From positions 251,854-315,853 of the forward strand of contig NZ_CP059225.1 in assembly GCF_014251655.1 (NCBI RefSeq): a stretch of DNA of 64,000 nucleotides, read 5' to 3'. Position 1 is the first letter of the stretch; each line of letters begins with the position of its first letter. Under the pieces are notes generated by a model. The model did no database searches, was not told where the DNA came from, and saw only the letters and a list, made by a program, of their open reading frames with translations. Positions 27,453 through 36,086 of the stretch are shown piece after piece. The translations under genes were made by a program, and so were the position numbers. The stretch comes from Blattabacterium cuenoti. Its GTDB lineage: Bacteria > Bacteroidota > Bacteroidia > Flavobacteriales > Blattabacteriaceae.

Positions 27453-28208
27453 ATGAAAAAATTAGAAATTATTTATGGGATACATCCATTAATAGAGGCT
27501 ATTTTAGCTAAAAAATCTATTAGTAAACTTTTTTTTCTAAGAGGATTTAGACAAAGATCTAACGGGTACAAACATTTAATCAATATTTCCAAAAAAGAAA
27601 ATATTCCTATTCAAATTGTTCCAAAAAACAAATTTTACCAATTAAAAAATAAAAATCATCAAGGAGTTTTCGCTCTACTTTCTCCTATAAAAACTTATCA
27701 TATAGAAGATTTACTTCCTATATTTTATGAAAAAGGGAAAAATCCAATTTTGATCATTCTAGATCGTATTACGGATATAAGAAACTTTGGATCTATAATA
27801 CGTACTTCTGCATGTGCAGGAGTAGATGCTATTATTATTCCAAAAAATAATACAGCAATGATTGGATCGGATTCTATAAAAACTTCTTCTGGAGCTTTGT
27901 TTCAAGTTCCAATATGTAAAGAAAAAAATATTAAGAATACTATAGAGTTTTTAATGAACTCTGGATTAAAAATAGTATCGGCCACAGAAAAATCTGATAC
28001 ATCTTGGTATGATATTGATTTTTCTGGTCCAATAGCTATAATACTAGGAAATGAAGAAAAAGGAATTTCTTCTAAATATTTAGAAATGTCCTATGAAAAA
28101 GCAAAAATTCCAGTAAATATGAAAGGAATTTCTTCTTTAAATGTCTCTGTAGCTTGTGGTATTATTCTATATGAAGTATTTAGACAAAGAAATCAAATAT
28201 CATTCTAA
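27453..28208 (+). CDS. rlmB: 23S rRNA (guanosine2251-2'-O)-methyltransferase (SpoU family)
   Basis: This is a SPOUT-fold ribose methyltransferase. An N-terminal substrate-binding domain starts IYGIHPLIEAI; the knot motifs are DRITDIRNFGSIIRTSACAG, IILGNEEKGIS and LNVSVACGIILYE. ATG 27453 gives 251 residues and the family N-terminus MKKLEIIYG; an upstream TTG at 27435 is unlikely. Its 3' end overlaps the convergent pheS by 4 bases. Another SpoU target cannot be excluded. Confidence 0.9.
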   Translation: MKKLEIIYGIHPLIEAILAKKSISKLFFLRGFRQRSNGYKHLINISKKENIPIQIVPKNKFYQLKNKNHQGVFALLSPIKTYHIEDLLPIFYEKGKNPILIILDRITDIRNFGSIIRTSACAGVDAIIIPKNNTAMIGSDSIKTSSGALFQVPICKEKNIKNTIEFLMNSGLKIVSATEKSDTSWYDIDFSGPIAIILGNEEKGISSKYLEMSYEKAKIPVNMKGISSLNVSVACGIILYEVFRQRNQISF

Positions 28209-29188
28209 AACTCACTTGTAAATTGTTTTAAAAAACGTACATCATTATCAAAAAACATACGGATATCTTTTATATTATAAATTATTAGAGACAAACGTTC
28301 TATTCCTATTCCAAAAGCAAATCCTGAATAAGTTTCCGAATCAATATCTACGTTTTTTAATACTTTTGGATCTATCATTCCACAACCCATAATTTCTACC
28401 CATCCACTATTACAATATAGATCTACTTCCGCACTAGGTTCTGTAAACGGAAAATAAGAAGGACGAAATCTTATTTTTGCTTTTCCAAAAAGAGAAGTCA
28501 TTAAATAATGAATTACTTGTTTTAAATCGGAAAAAGAAACTTTTTTATCTATATAAAATCCTTCTGCTTGATGAAACATGAAATTTGAATGTGATGAAAT
28601 AGTTTCATTTCTATATACTTTTCCTATAGATAAAACACGAAAAGGAGGACGATGTTTTTTCATATATCGTATTTGTACAGAAGATGTATGTGTTCGCAAC
28701 AAAATATCTGGATCCTTGTATAAAAAGAATGTATCCTGCATATCTCTAGATGGATGATCAATAGGAATATTTAAAGCCGTAAAGTTATGCCAATCATCCT
28801 CTATTTCACGTCCATCTACATAAGTAAACCCAATTTTCATAAAAATGTCTATCATTCTATTTTTTAGAATAGATATGGGATGAAAAGATCCTATTTCTAT
28901 TGATTTTCCAGGAATAGTGGGATCGTATTTTTGTATTTTTTCGTTTATAATCTCATTCTGAGATAGAAAAATACTTATTTTTTTTTGAACTTCTTTTTTT
29001 AATTCATTAATAATTTTTCCATAAATTTTTCTTTTATGAATAGAAACTTTTTTTAATTCTTTCAAAAAAATGGTTATAATTCCCTTTTTTTTTCCTAAAA
29101 ATTTAATTCTGAATGTTTCTGAGTCATGATATGTTTTAATAGAAAAACACTTTATTTCTTCTTTTATTTTATTTATTTTTTTATCCAT
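28205..29188 (-). CDS. pheS: Phenylalanyl-tRNA synthetase alpha subunit
   Basis: This is the class II catalytic subunit. An N-terminal coiled coil (about 1-95) precedes the catalytic core with GSFHPISILKN, the motif 2 RNETISSHSNFMFHQAEGF, FTEPSAEVDLYC and motif 3 GFAFGIGIERLSLI. 327 residues is normal. pheT is not in the window. Two bases separate it from the upstream unknown gene, so they are probably cotranscribed. Confidence 0.96.
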   Translation of the reverse strand: MDKKINKIKEEIKCFSIKTYHDSETFRIKFLGKKKGIITIFLKELKKVSIHKRKIYGKIINELKKEVQKKISIFLSQNEIINEKIQKYDPTIPGKSIEIGSFHPISILKNRMIDIFMKIGFTYVDGREIEDDWHNFTALNIPIDHPSRDMQDTFFLYKDPDILLRTHTSSVQIRYMKKHRPPFRVLSIGKVYRNETISSHSNFMFHQAEGFYIDKKVSFSDLKQVIHYLMTSLFGKAKIRFRPSYFPFTEPSAEVDLYCNSGWVEIMGCGMIDPKVLKNVDIDSETYSGFAFGIGIERLSLIIYNIKDIRMFFDNDVRFLKQFTSEF

Positions 29189-29190
29189 AT

Positions 29191-29538
29191 TTATTCAATA
29201 ATATTTTCTTCACACATATAACGAATAATTGCTTTTTTTAATAAGAACAATTGTTCTTCCTTATTAAAAGGAATCTGTGTTTTTAGTGTATAGTGGGGCC
29301 ATCCATCCTTATCTCTTCCAATAAATAAATAATAACCAAAAGGTTCCAGAATTCTACATATTGCAATATGCAAAATATTAATTTTATCATCTCTATTTAA
29401 AAATTTATTTTTACCTTTTCCAAGTTCTTGGATTCCTATTAAAAAAATAATTCCAATAATATCAACTTTCCCTTCTATGGAAAAATGATTTCGTATATAT
29501 AATATGATTTTATTCCAATTATTGATATGATGATGCAT
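29191..29538 (-). CDS. Conserved Bacteroidetes protein of unknown function
   Basis: This 115-residue soluble protein has no domain I can name. The block FLIGIQELGKGKNKF, then HIAICRILEPFGYY and DGWPHYTL, looks like a protein I recall as widespread and uncharacterised in flavobacteria. It is upstream of pheS on the same strand and head to head with the CvpA-like gene. Its ATG (29536-29538) is one half of an ATGCAT palindrome whose other half starts the divergent gene. Confidence 0.75.
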   Translation of the reverse strand: MHHHINNWNKIILYIRNHFSIEGKVDIIGIIFLIGIQELGKGKNKFLNRDDKINILHIAICRILEPFGYYLFIGRDKDGWPHYTLKTQIPFNKEEQLFLLKKAIIRYMCEENIIE

Positions 29539-30072
29539 GATATAAATTTTTTTAATGTGTTTAACATATTAGATATAATTATTATCATTATAGTTTTATA
29601 TGGAGGATATCATGGGTATAAAAAAGGATTAGTCTCTCAATGTTTTGTATTTATGATATTTTTTATCCTTATTTATAAAGGAACTTATATATTCAATTAT
29701 GTAACAGAAATATTAAAAAAAATAGAAAATAAGGAATCTGATTTTTTGATAATTTATTCTATCACAATTTCATTATGTTCTATAATTTTTTCAGCTTTTC
29801 TAACTAAAAAAATAATAAAGTTTATAATGTTGATTACATGGATGACCCCAATGGATAGATTAATTGGGGCGATATTAGGTATGATAAAATATTTTTTTTA
29901 TATATCAATATGTCTTTTTTTATTAAAAGAGACAAATAAAAAAATAAGTATAGTTCCTTATAATTTTTTTCAAAATTCTTTTGAAAAAGAATTTCAATTT
30001 TTTTTCTATAAAAAAGGATATTTATTTAATAAATTGAAAGAATTATATTTTTATTTTAAAATAAATGTATGA
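29533..30072 (+). CDS. CvpA-family membrane protein
   Basis: This is a CvpA/colicin-V-production-type protein of about 180 residues with four hydrophobic helices and the family N-terminal pattern LDIIIIIIVLYGGYHGYKKGLVSQ. Three in-frame ATGs occur in a row at 29527, 29530 and 29533; I list the last, which still leaves the first helix intact. The 3' end overlaps the acyl-protein synthetase start by 4 bases. CvpA proteins have roles in envelope homeostasis but no settled biochemical function. Confidence 0.82.
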   Translation: MHDINFFNVFNILDIIIIIIVLYGGYHGYKKGLVSQCFVFMIFFILIYKGTYIFNYVTEILKKIENKESDFLIIYSITISLCSIIFSAFLTKKIIKFIMLITWMTPMDRLIGAILGMIKYFFYISICLFLLKETNKKISIVPYNFFQNSFEKEFQFFFYKKGYLFNKLKELYFYFKINV

Positions 30073-31040
30073 ATTTTAAAAAAAAAATTTTTTCAATATT
30101 ATCTAAAAAAGAATTTGAAGATTTAACATTAGATATATTTCATTATCAAGTTCATCATAATAATATTTACAGAAATTATCTTCAATATTTAAAAGTAAAT
30201 CCATTAGAAATAAAAAACATTTCTGAAATTCCTTTTTTACCTATATCTTTTTTTAAAACTCATCGTATTTGGAGTAATAGTAGGAAGACTTCCCCAGATA
30301 TTGTTTTCAGTAGCAGCGGAACTACAGGGATAAAAAGTACACATTATATAGCAGATTTAAGCATTTACATTAATAGCATTAAAAATGGATTTGAATTTTT
30401 TTACGGTCCAATAAAAAATTTTAAGTTTTTAGGATTTTTTCCTTCTGATAGAAGGAAAGATTCTTCTTTAATTTATATGGCTAAATATTTGATACAAGAA
30501 ACCCATAAAAATGGAAGTTTTTTCGTTCCTTATCAAAAAAAAAGACGGTTAATTTATGAAAAAAATGAGGATAATATTTTTATTTTTGGACTTAGTTTTT
30601 CTTTATTAGATTTTATACATAATATGGAAAAAATGGAAAATAAAGAAATCATAATTATGGAAACTGGAGGAATGAAAGGAAAAAGAAAAGAGATAATTAG
30701 AGAAGAATTGCATGATTTTTTAAAAAATGCTTTTTATGTAAAGGAAATACACTCGGAATATGGAATGACAGAATTGCTTTCTCAAGCATATGCAAAAAAA
30801 AATGGAATTTTCCGATGTCCTCCTTGGATGAAAATATATATCCGAGACCCGGAAGATCCTTTTATTCACATAAAAAATAATAAAATAGGAGGGATTGATA
30901 TTATCGATTTATCAAATTACTTATCATGTCCTTTTATTTCTACCGAAGATTTAGGAAAAAAAATCAATGATGAGGAATTTCAAGTATTAGGAAGAACGGA
31001 TTTTTCAGATATTAGAGGATGTAGCCTCATGTTAAATTAA
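30069..31040 (+). CDS. LuxE/PaaK-like acyl-protein synthetase (adenylate-forming family)
   Basis: This 323-residue protein is a member of the adenylate-forming superfamily resembling LuxE. The P-loop-like SSSGTTGIKSTHY (about residues 79-91), the METGGMKGKRKE block, EIHSEYGMTELLSQAY and the late TEDLGK and LGRTDFSDIRG are typical. Such enzymes activate an acyl group as acyl-AMP and pass it to a protein Cys; the natural acyl donor and acceptor are unknown in Bacteroidetes. Translation is probably coupled to the CvpA-like gene through a 4-base overlap. Confidence 0.82.
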   Translation: MNFKKKIFSILSKKEFEDLTLDIFHYQVHHNNIYRNYLQYLKVNPLEIKNISEIPFLPISFFKTHRIWSNSRKTSPDIVFSSSGTTGIKSTHYIADLSIYINSIKNGFEFFYGPIKNFKFLGFFPSDRRKDSSLIYMAKYLIQETHKNGSFFVPYQKKRRLIYEKNEDNIFIFGLSFSLLDFIHNMEKMENKEIIIMETGGMKGKRKEIIREELHDFLKNAFYVKEIHSEYGMTELLSQAYAKKNGIFRCPPWMKIYIRDPEDPFIHIKNNKIGGIDIIDLSNYLSCPFISTEDLGKKINDEEFQVLGRTDFSDIRGCSLMLN

Positions 31041-31049
31041 AAAAAATAA

Positions 31050-33338
31050 CTAACAAGCTAGAAAAGCTGCTCCTTTTTTGGATGATGATAGAGGTATATC
31101 ATGATATAATAGAATAATATCTTCTATACTTTCTGTTATTTTTTTTGATTGTAAAAGAAGATCTAACATTAAAAATGTATTTTTTGTTCCATATTTTTGA
31201 TGAATGATCCCCATTACCTGTTGATTTATTTGTTCTTCTATTTTTTGTATAATTTTATTTTGAATGGGATAGGAGAGTTGAATCTTATTACAATTTTTAT
31301 CTATTGTTATTTGTTTGATAATCTTGAAATGTTCAATCATAAGATGTTCAAGTATTATTAGATTTTTTTTCTGTTGATATTTTAAAGGTTTATGGCTATT
31401 AATTACATGAAATAAAGTGTGATTAGTGATAATGTCGGAGGACTCAATAATCTCTCTTGTTTTGTTGTATATATGTAGATAAAGTATTCCAGAAATAGGT
31501 TTTTCATTATTTTTTGTTTTTCTAATAACTTGAATTAAAGAATTATGCATAATTCTTGTAAAATTTTTTTCTACTAATAAAAAATTATTTCGGCTATCTT
31601 GAAGAGTTTTTAAATTTTCTTTAGTAATTCCTTCTATACTATTTTTATAAATATTCTCTATGTATTCAAGTATAGGTTGTAGAATATCAAAGGTGGTGTT
31701 TAAAGTATTTTCTAAAGTAAGGGTTACTATTCCAATAAACGGTTTATTTTCTTCTTTTTTTTGTGTTTTATGATAGTTTTTATAACTTTTGTAAAAAACA
31801 AATAATATTAAAAAAATGAGAGAGGATAAAGCCCATTCTCTAAAAAAATATAAAAAAGAAGCCGTCACTCCTGCCATAGTAAAAGCTATTAATCCTGTAA
31901 GAAACCATCCTCTTATCACTTTTAATACACCGGAGACTCTATAAACAGCACTTTCTCTATCCCAAGCTCTATCTGAAAGAGAGGTTCCCATAGAGACCAT
32001 AAAAGTGACAAAAGTGGTAGATAGTGGTAATTTTTGAACCGTAGCTATAGATATCAATATGCTAGATATGGTTAAATTAGCAGAAGCTCTAACTAGATCA
32101 AAAGCAACGTTTTCTTTGGATTTGTTTCTCTTAAAATTTTTTTCTATTTGAACCAAAAATCTTTTAGGTAATAATTTAAAAAAATGATTTCCTAAATATA
32201 AAAAAAATCGTACAATACCTCTAGAAAAAGAATTAGATAAAAATTTTTCTGGTCCTTCATTTTGTCTACTTAAATTAATTTCTGTACTGGTGATATTTTT
32301 TGTTTTTTTAGAAAACCAAAGAGTGAATATCATAATCATCCCTGAAAAAATCAAAAATAAAGATGGAACTTCTACGTTATCAGATAGATTTTTCATATTA
32401 AATGTTTCAGCTGGGGGGCTTCCAGCCTTTTTCCATATATGATAAGACTGGATTCCAGCTATAGGAATCCCTATAAAGTTTACTAAATCATTTCCTGCAA
32501 AAGCCATAGCTAAAGAAAAAGTTCCATATAAAACAATAAATTTTAATATATTATATCCTAAAGAAACCAATATTTTTGCTATAATAGCCCATGTTGAAAA
32601 TAATAGTATTAAAAAAACAAAAAAATTATGGTGAATCCATTTAATAAAATGTTGAATGAATAAGGAAAATCCTATATGATTATCCTCATTAATAGTACTA
32701 TGTAATCCTCTTACAAGGAGAAAATAAGTCATACAACTTAAAGAAATGGAAGCCCATATCACTCCAACATCTTTTAATCTTTTCTCATATTCAAAACTGA
32801 AAAAATAACGAATAAAATAATGAATAAAAGCTCCTGAAATAAAAGAAATTACAATAGATAAAAAAATACCTATACTAATAATGAATGTTTTTTCTGCTTT
32901 AATGTACAAAGTTAAATGATGAAAAGGTTCATTATTTAATGGAGAAGTCATCTTGATCATCGCTATACTAAAAGCCCCACCCAATAAACAAAAAACCATA
33001 GATACCGTTGTGGAAGTAGGTAGTCCTAAAGTGTTAAAAATATCCAGTAAAATTATATCGGATATCATAACTGCTAAGAAAATAAAGATAGTATCTGAAA
33101 AATAAAAATAGGAAGGGTCAAAAACACCTTTTCTTGCTACTTCCATCATTCCACTAGATAAAAAAGCTCCTAATAAAATACCTAAACTAGCAAAAAACAT
33201 GATAGTTTTTCTAGAAGCGACTTTAGATCCAATAGCAGAATTCAGAAAATTAACGGCATCATTAATTAACCCAACAATAAGATCAAATATAGATAATAAA
33301 AAAAGAAACACTACAATTGATGGATAAAAAAATTTCAT
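31050..33338 (-). CDS. PHO4/Pit-family inorganic phosphate transporter with long C-terminal domain
   Basis: This is a polytopic transporter of 762 residues. Both PHO4 repeats are visible: GLINDAVNFLNSAIGS near the N-terminus and FAGNDLVNFIGIPIAG around residue 280. A third membrane block (about 410-520) carries SLSDRAWDRESAVYR. From about residue 540 there is a soluble, helical, PhoU-like tail. The length is the extended Bacteroidetes form, not the 500-residue E. coli PitA type. It probably imports phosphate. It lies 19 bases downstream of ruvA. Confidence 0.88.
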   Translation of the reverse strand: MKFFYPSIVVFLFLLSIFDLIVGLINDAVNFLNSAIGSKVASRKTIMFFASLGILLGAFLSSGMMEVARKGVFDPSYFYFSDTIFIFLAVMISDIILLDIFNTLGLPTSTTVSMVFCLLGGAFSIAMIKMTSPLNNEPFHHLTLYIKAEKTFIISIGIFLSIVISFISGAFIHYFIRYFFSFEYEKRLKDVGVIWASISLSCMTYFLLVRGLHSTINEDNHIGFSLFIQHFIKWIHHNFFVFLILLFSTWAIIAKILVSLGYNILKFIVLYGTFSLAMAFAGNDLVNFIGIPIAGIQSYHIWKKAGSPPAETFNMKNLSDNVEVPSLFLIFSGMIMIFTLWFSKKTKNITSTEINLSRQNEGPEKFLSNSFSRGIVRFFLYLGNHFFKLLPKRFLVQIEKNFKRNKSKENVAFDLVRASANLTISSILISIATVQKLPLSTTFVTFMVSMGTSLSDRAWDRESAVYRVSGVLKVIRGWFLTGLIAFTMAGVTASFLYFFREWALSSLIFLILFVFYKSYKNYHKTQKKEENKPFIGIVTLTLENTLNTTFDILQPILEYIENIYKNSIEGITKENLKTLQDSRNNFLLVEKNFTRIMHNSLIQVIRKTKNNEKPISGILYLHIYNKTREIIESSDIITNHTLFHVINSHKPLKYQQKKNLIILEHLMIEHFKIIKQITIDKNCNKIQLSYPIQNKIIQKIEEQINQQVMGIIHQKYGTKNTFLMLDLLLQSKKITESIEDIILLYHDIPLSSSKKGAAFLAC

Positions 33339-33357
33339 AATAATTGAAAATAATTTT

Positions 33358-33963
33358 TTACAATTTTTTTAAAGATTCTTTAATGATATTTTCTATAGAA
33401 AATTCTGGATGTTTATCTAAAATATCATCTAAAACTTTTTTAGATTCTTTAGCAGAAAATCCGAGAACAATCAAAGCGTTTAAAGCTTCTTTTTTTACAG
33501 ATGTTTTTTCAGAAAATTTTACGTTTTTTTCTTTTTTAGAATTATTCATAATCTCTTTAGAGATTTTATCTTTTAATTCAATAATAATTCTTTTAGCTGT
33601 TTTTGTTCCAATTCCTTTTACTTTTTTAAATACTTGAATATCTTCTTTATATATAGATTTTTCTATCTCATATGGAGTGAGACAAGATAATAACATGATA
33701 GCAGAATTTGGACCTATTCCATTTACGGATATCAAATAAGAAAATATTTTTCTCTCTATTTTTTCAAAAAAACCATACAACCCATATTTATTTTCTTTTA
33801 TAAAAAGGTATGTATGTATATATATCTCTTTTCCTTCTTCTTCTGCTAACAAATAAGAATAAGTATATGAGGATATATAAATATGATACCCTACTCCATG
33901 ACAATCTATTATTAAATAAGATTGATTTTTTTCTATTAATTGTCCTCTTAAATGTGTTATCAC
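33358..33963 (-). CDS. ruvA: Holliday junction branch migration protein RuvA
   Basis: RuvA binds four-way junctions and recruits RuvB. The OB-fold N-terminus ITHLRGQLIEK, helix-hairpin-helix motifs (VNGIGPNSAI and VKGIGTKTAKRIIIELKDK) and a C-terminal domain III ending in ENIIKESLKKL are clear. I choose GTG at 33963, which makes the family-like start (V)ITHLRGQ; an ATG at 33996 would add 11 residues without family resemblance. der lies 43 bases upstream, pointing to a der-ruvA-phosphate transporter transcript. Confidence 0.93.
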   Translation of the reverse strand: MITHLRGQLIEKNQSYLIIDCHGVGYHIYISSYTYSYLLAEEEGKEIYIHTYLFIKENKYGLYGFFEKIERKIFSYLISVNGIGPNSAIMLLSCLTPYEIEKSIYKEDIQVFKKVKGIGTKTAKRIIIELKDKISKEIMNNSKKEKNVKFSEKTSVKKEALNALIVLGFSAKESKKVLDDILDKHPEFSIENIIKESLKKL

Positions 33964-34006
33964 GGTATGGGGATGATCAGGTAATAAGATAATCAATCCT
34001 AAAAAA

Positions 34007-35329
34007 TTATTTTTTTCTAAAAATAATTTTTATGGGGACCCCTATAAAGTCAAAATGATAACGAATCTTATTTTCAACAAATCTTCTATAAGATTTGTTG
34101 ATGTATTGAGGAAAATTCGAAAAAAAAATAAATTTTGGAGTACATGATGGAAGTTGGGTACAATATTTGATGGTGATTAACTTATTTTTTTTTATAGAAG
34201 GAGGAGGATTTTTTTTTAAAATTGGCAACATAATTTTATTTAAAATATTTGTTTTTAATCTATTTGTACGTGATTTGAAAACTTGATCAGCTATAGGTAT
34301 AATATCATGTATTCCATCTTTATTTTTAGCAGATATAAAAAGAATAGGAACATTATAAAATGGATATATTTTTTTTCTAATAAAAGATTCTAAATTTTTC
34401 TGCATATTTTTATGAAATAAATCCCATTTATTAATAAGAATTATAACTCCTTTATAATTTTTTTTCACTAATCTAAAAATGTTCATATCCTGTTTTTCCC
34501 ATCCTTTTACTGCATCTATCATTAAAAAACAAACATCAGTATATTCTATGGTTTTCAAACTTCTCATAGTGGAATAAAATTCTATGGATTCTTTTATTTT
34601 TGATTTTTTTCTTACTCCAGGAGTATCAAATAAAATACATTCATATCCAAATTTTTTGTATAAAACATCAAGACTATCTCTTGTAGTTCCAGAAATATCC
34701 GTGACAATATGATGGTATTTATCTAAAAAAGAATTTATTAAAGTAGATTTTCCAACATTTGGTCGTCCTACAACGGAAAAACGAGGAATAACCTTTTTTT
34801 CTATGATAGATTCATTTTTTTGAACGAATTCTTCTTTTTTTAAAATTTCTACTAATTTATCTAATAATTCTCCTGTTCCACTTCCATTTATAGCTGATAT
34901 ATAGTAATAATTAAAAAAACCTAAACAAAAAAAATCTGTGTCAGAATATATAGATTTTACGTTATCTACTTTATTTACTACTAATACAACTATTTTTTGA
35001 CATTTTCTTAGTATTTGAGCTATTTCTTTATCTGTATCTAATATTCCCATTTTTATGTCTACTAAAAATAAAATGACATGAGCCTCTTGGATAGCTATAT
35101 AGATCTTTTTTTTTATTTCTTTTTCAAGTACATTATTTTTTGATGTCGTAAAACCACCTGTATCTACTACAGAGAATTGGACTCCATTCCATTCTGAATT
35201 TCCATAAATACAATCTCTTGTTACCCCACTAGTGGCATGAACAATCGCTTTCCTTTTTCCTAAGATACGATTAAATAAAGTCGATTTTCCGACATTAGGA
35301 CGTCCTATTATCGATACAACATAATTCAT
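34007..35329 (-). CDS. der: Ribosome biogenesis GTPase Der (EngA)
   Basis: Der has two tandem GTPase domains, each with GRPNVGKST (about residues 8 and 187), and a C-terminal KH-like domain ending in GVPIKIIFRKK. It assists 50S subunit assembly. 440 residues is normal. A Bacteroidetes -7 element (35346-35353) lies just upstream of the ATG at 35329. Confidence 0.97.
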   Translation of the reverse strand: MNYVVSIIGRPNVGKSTLFNRILGKRKAIVHATSGVTRDCIYGNSEWNGVQFSVVDTGGFTTSKNNVLEKEIKKKIYIAIQEAHVILFLVDIKMGILDTDKEIAQILRKCQKIVVLVVNKVDNVKSIYSDTDFFCLGFFNYYYISAINGSGTGELLDKLVEILKKEEFVQKNESIIEKKVIPRFSVVGRPNVGKSTLINSFLDKYHHIVTDISGTTRDSLDVLYKKFGYECILFDTPGVRKKSKIKESIEFYSTMRSLKTIEYTDVCFLMIDAVKGWEKQDMNIFRLVKKNYKGVIILINKWDLFHKNMQKNLESFIRKKIYPFYNVPILFISAKNKDGIHDIIPIADQVFKSRTNRLKTNILNKIMLPILKKNPPPSIKKNKLITIKYCTQLPSCTPKFIFFSNFPQYINKSYRRFVENKIRYHFDFIGVPIKIIFRKK

Positions 35330-35345
35330 TTTTATAAATTATTCA

Positions 35346-35353
35346 CAAAGGTA
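35346..35353 (-). promoter_or_regulatory. Candidate -7 element of der
   Basis: On the minus strand the sequence is TACCTTTG, an exact TAnnTTTG match, 16 bases upstream of the der ATG. No correctly spaced -33 TTG is seen. The predicted leader is about ten bases. Confidence 0.4.
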
Positions 35354-35403
35354 GAATTTTTTCATTAGTTTCATTCCTAGATTATTAGTCAAAGTGTATA
35401 TTC

Positions 35404-35418
35404 AAAAAAAAAAAAAAA
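35404..35418 (+). repeat. 15-base poly(A) tract just before the trmD start
   Basis: Fifteen consecutive A end two bases before the trmD ATG at 35421. It replaces any Shine-Dalgarno site and is the longest A run I noticed in the window. Confidence 0.85.
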
Positions 35419-35420
35419 TA

Positions 35421-36086
35421 ATGCGTATAGATATTATTAGTATAGTTCCTGAAATTCTTCATAGTCCTTTCTCTAATTCTATGATAAAAAGAGCTATAGA
35501 TAAAGGTTTTATTGATATTTATGTTCACGATTTACGTCAATATGGATTAGGAAAGCGAAAAAAAATAGACGATTATCCTTATGGAGGAGGATCCGGTATG
35601 GTTATTCGTATAGAACCTGTATATCGATGTTTTTCAAAACTTTTTTCAGAAAGAAATTATGATGAAATCATTTTCATGACTCCTGATGGTCAAATTTTTT
35701 CGCAAGAATATGCTCAATCTTTAACTTATAAAAAAAATATTATCATTCTTTGTGGACGTTACAAAGGAATTGATCAGAGAATTAGGGATCACTTAATTTC
35801 TAAAGAAATATCTATTGGAAACTATATTTTATCTGGAGGAGAATTAGCGGCTGCTGTTTTAGTAGAAGCTGTAACTAGATTGTTTCCTGGAGTTATACGA
35901 AATAGAGATTCTATTCTTACGGATTCTTTTCAAGAAAAAACCGTGATCGCTCCTCCCGTTTATACTCGTCCATTAGTTTATAAAGGATGGGGCGTCCCAG
36001 AAATACTTTTGTCTGGACATCATAAAAAAATAAAAGATTGGTTTTATAAAAAATCTATGCAACTTAAAAAAAAATTGGATTCATAG
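35421..36086 (+). CDS. trmD: tRNA (guanine37-N1)-methyltransferase
   Basis: TrmD is the SPOUT enzyme that makes m1G37. The N-terminus MRIDIISIVPEIL fixes the ATG at 35421; a GTG at 35394 is in frame but only adds a Lys-rich poly(A) translation. The knot region has DYPYGGGSGMVIRIEP, LCGRYKGIDQRI and IGNYILSGGELAA. 221 residues. The 3' end overlaps the convergent argH by 23 bases. Confidence 0.96.
   Translation: MRIDIISIVPEILHSPFSNSMIKRAIDKGFIDIYVHDLRQYGLGKRKKIDDYPYGGGSGMVIRIEPVYRCFSKLFSERNYDEIIFMTPDGQIFSQEYAQSLTYKKNIIILCGRYKGIDQRIRDHLISKEISIGNYILSGGELAAAVLVEAVTRLFPGVIRNRDSILTDSFQEKTVIAPPVYTRPLVYKGWGVPEILLSGHHKKIKDWFYKKSMQLKKKLDS

Noticed and set aside
33964..33996. ATG start for ruvA at 33996
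   Set aside because: RuvA proteins begin at ITHLRGQ; the GTG at 33963 gives that N-terminus.
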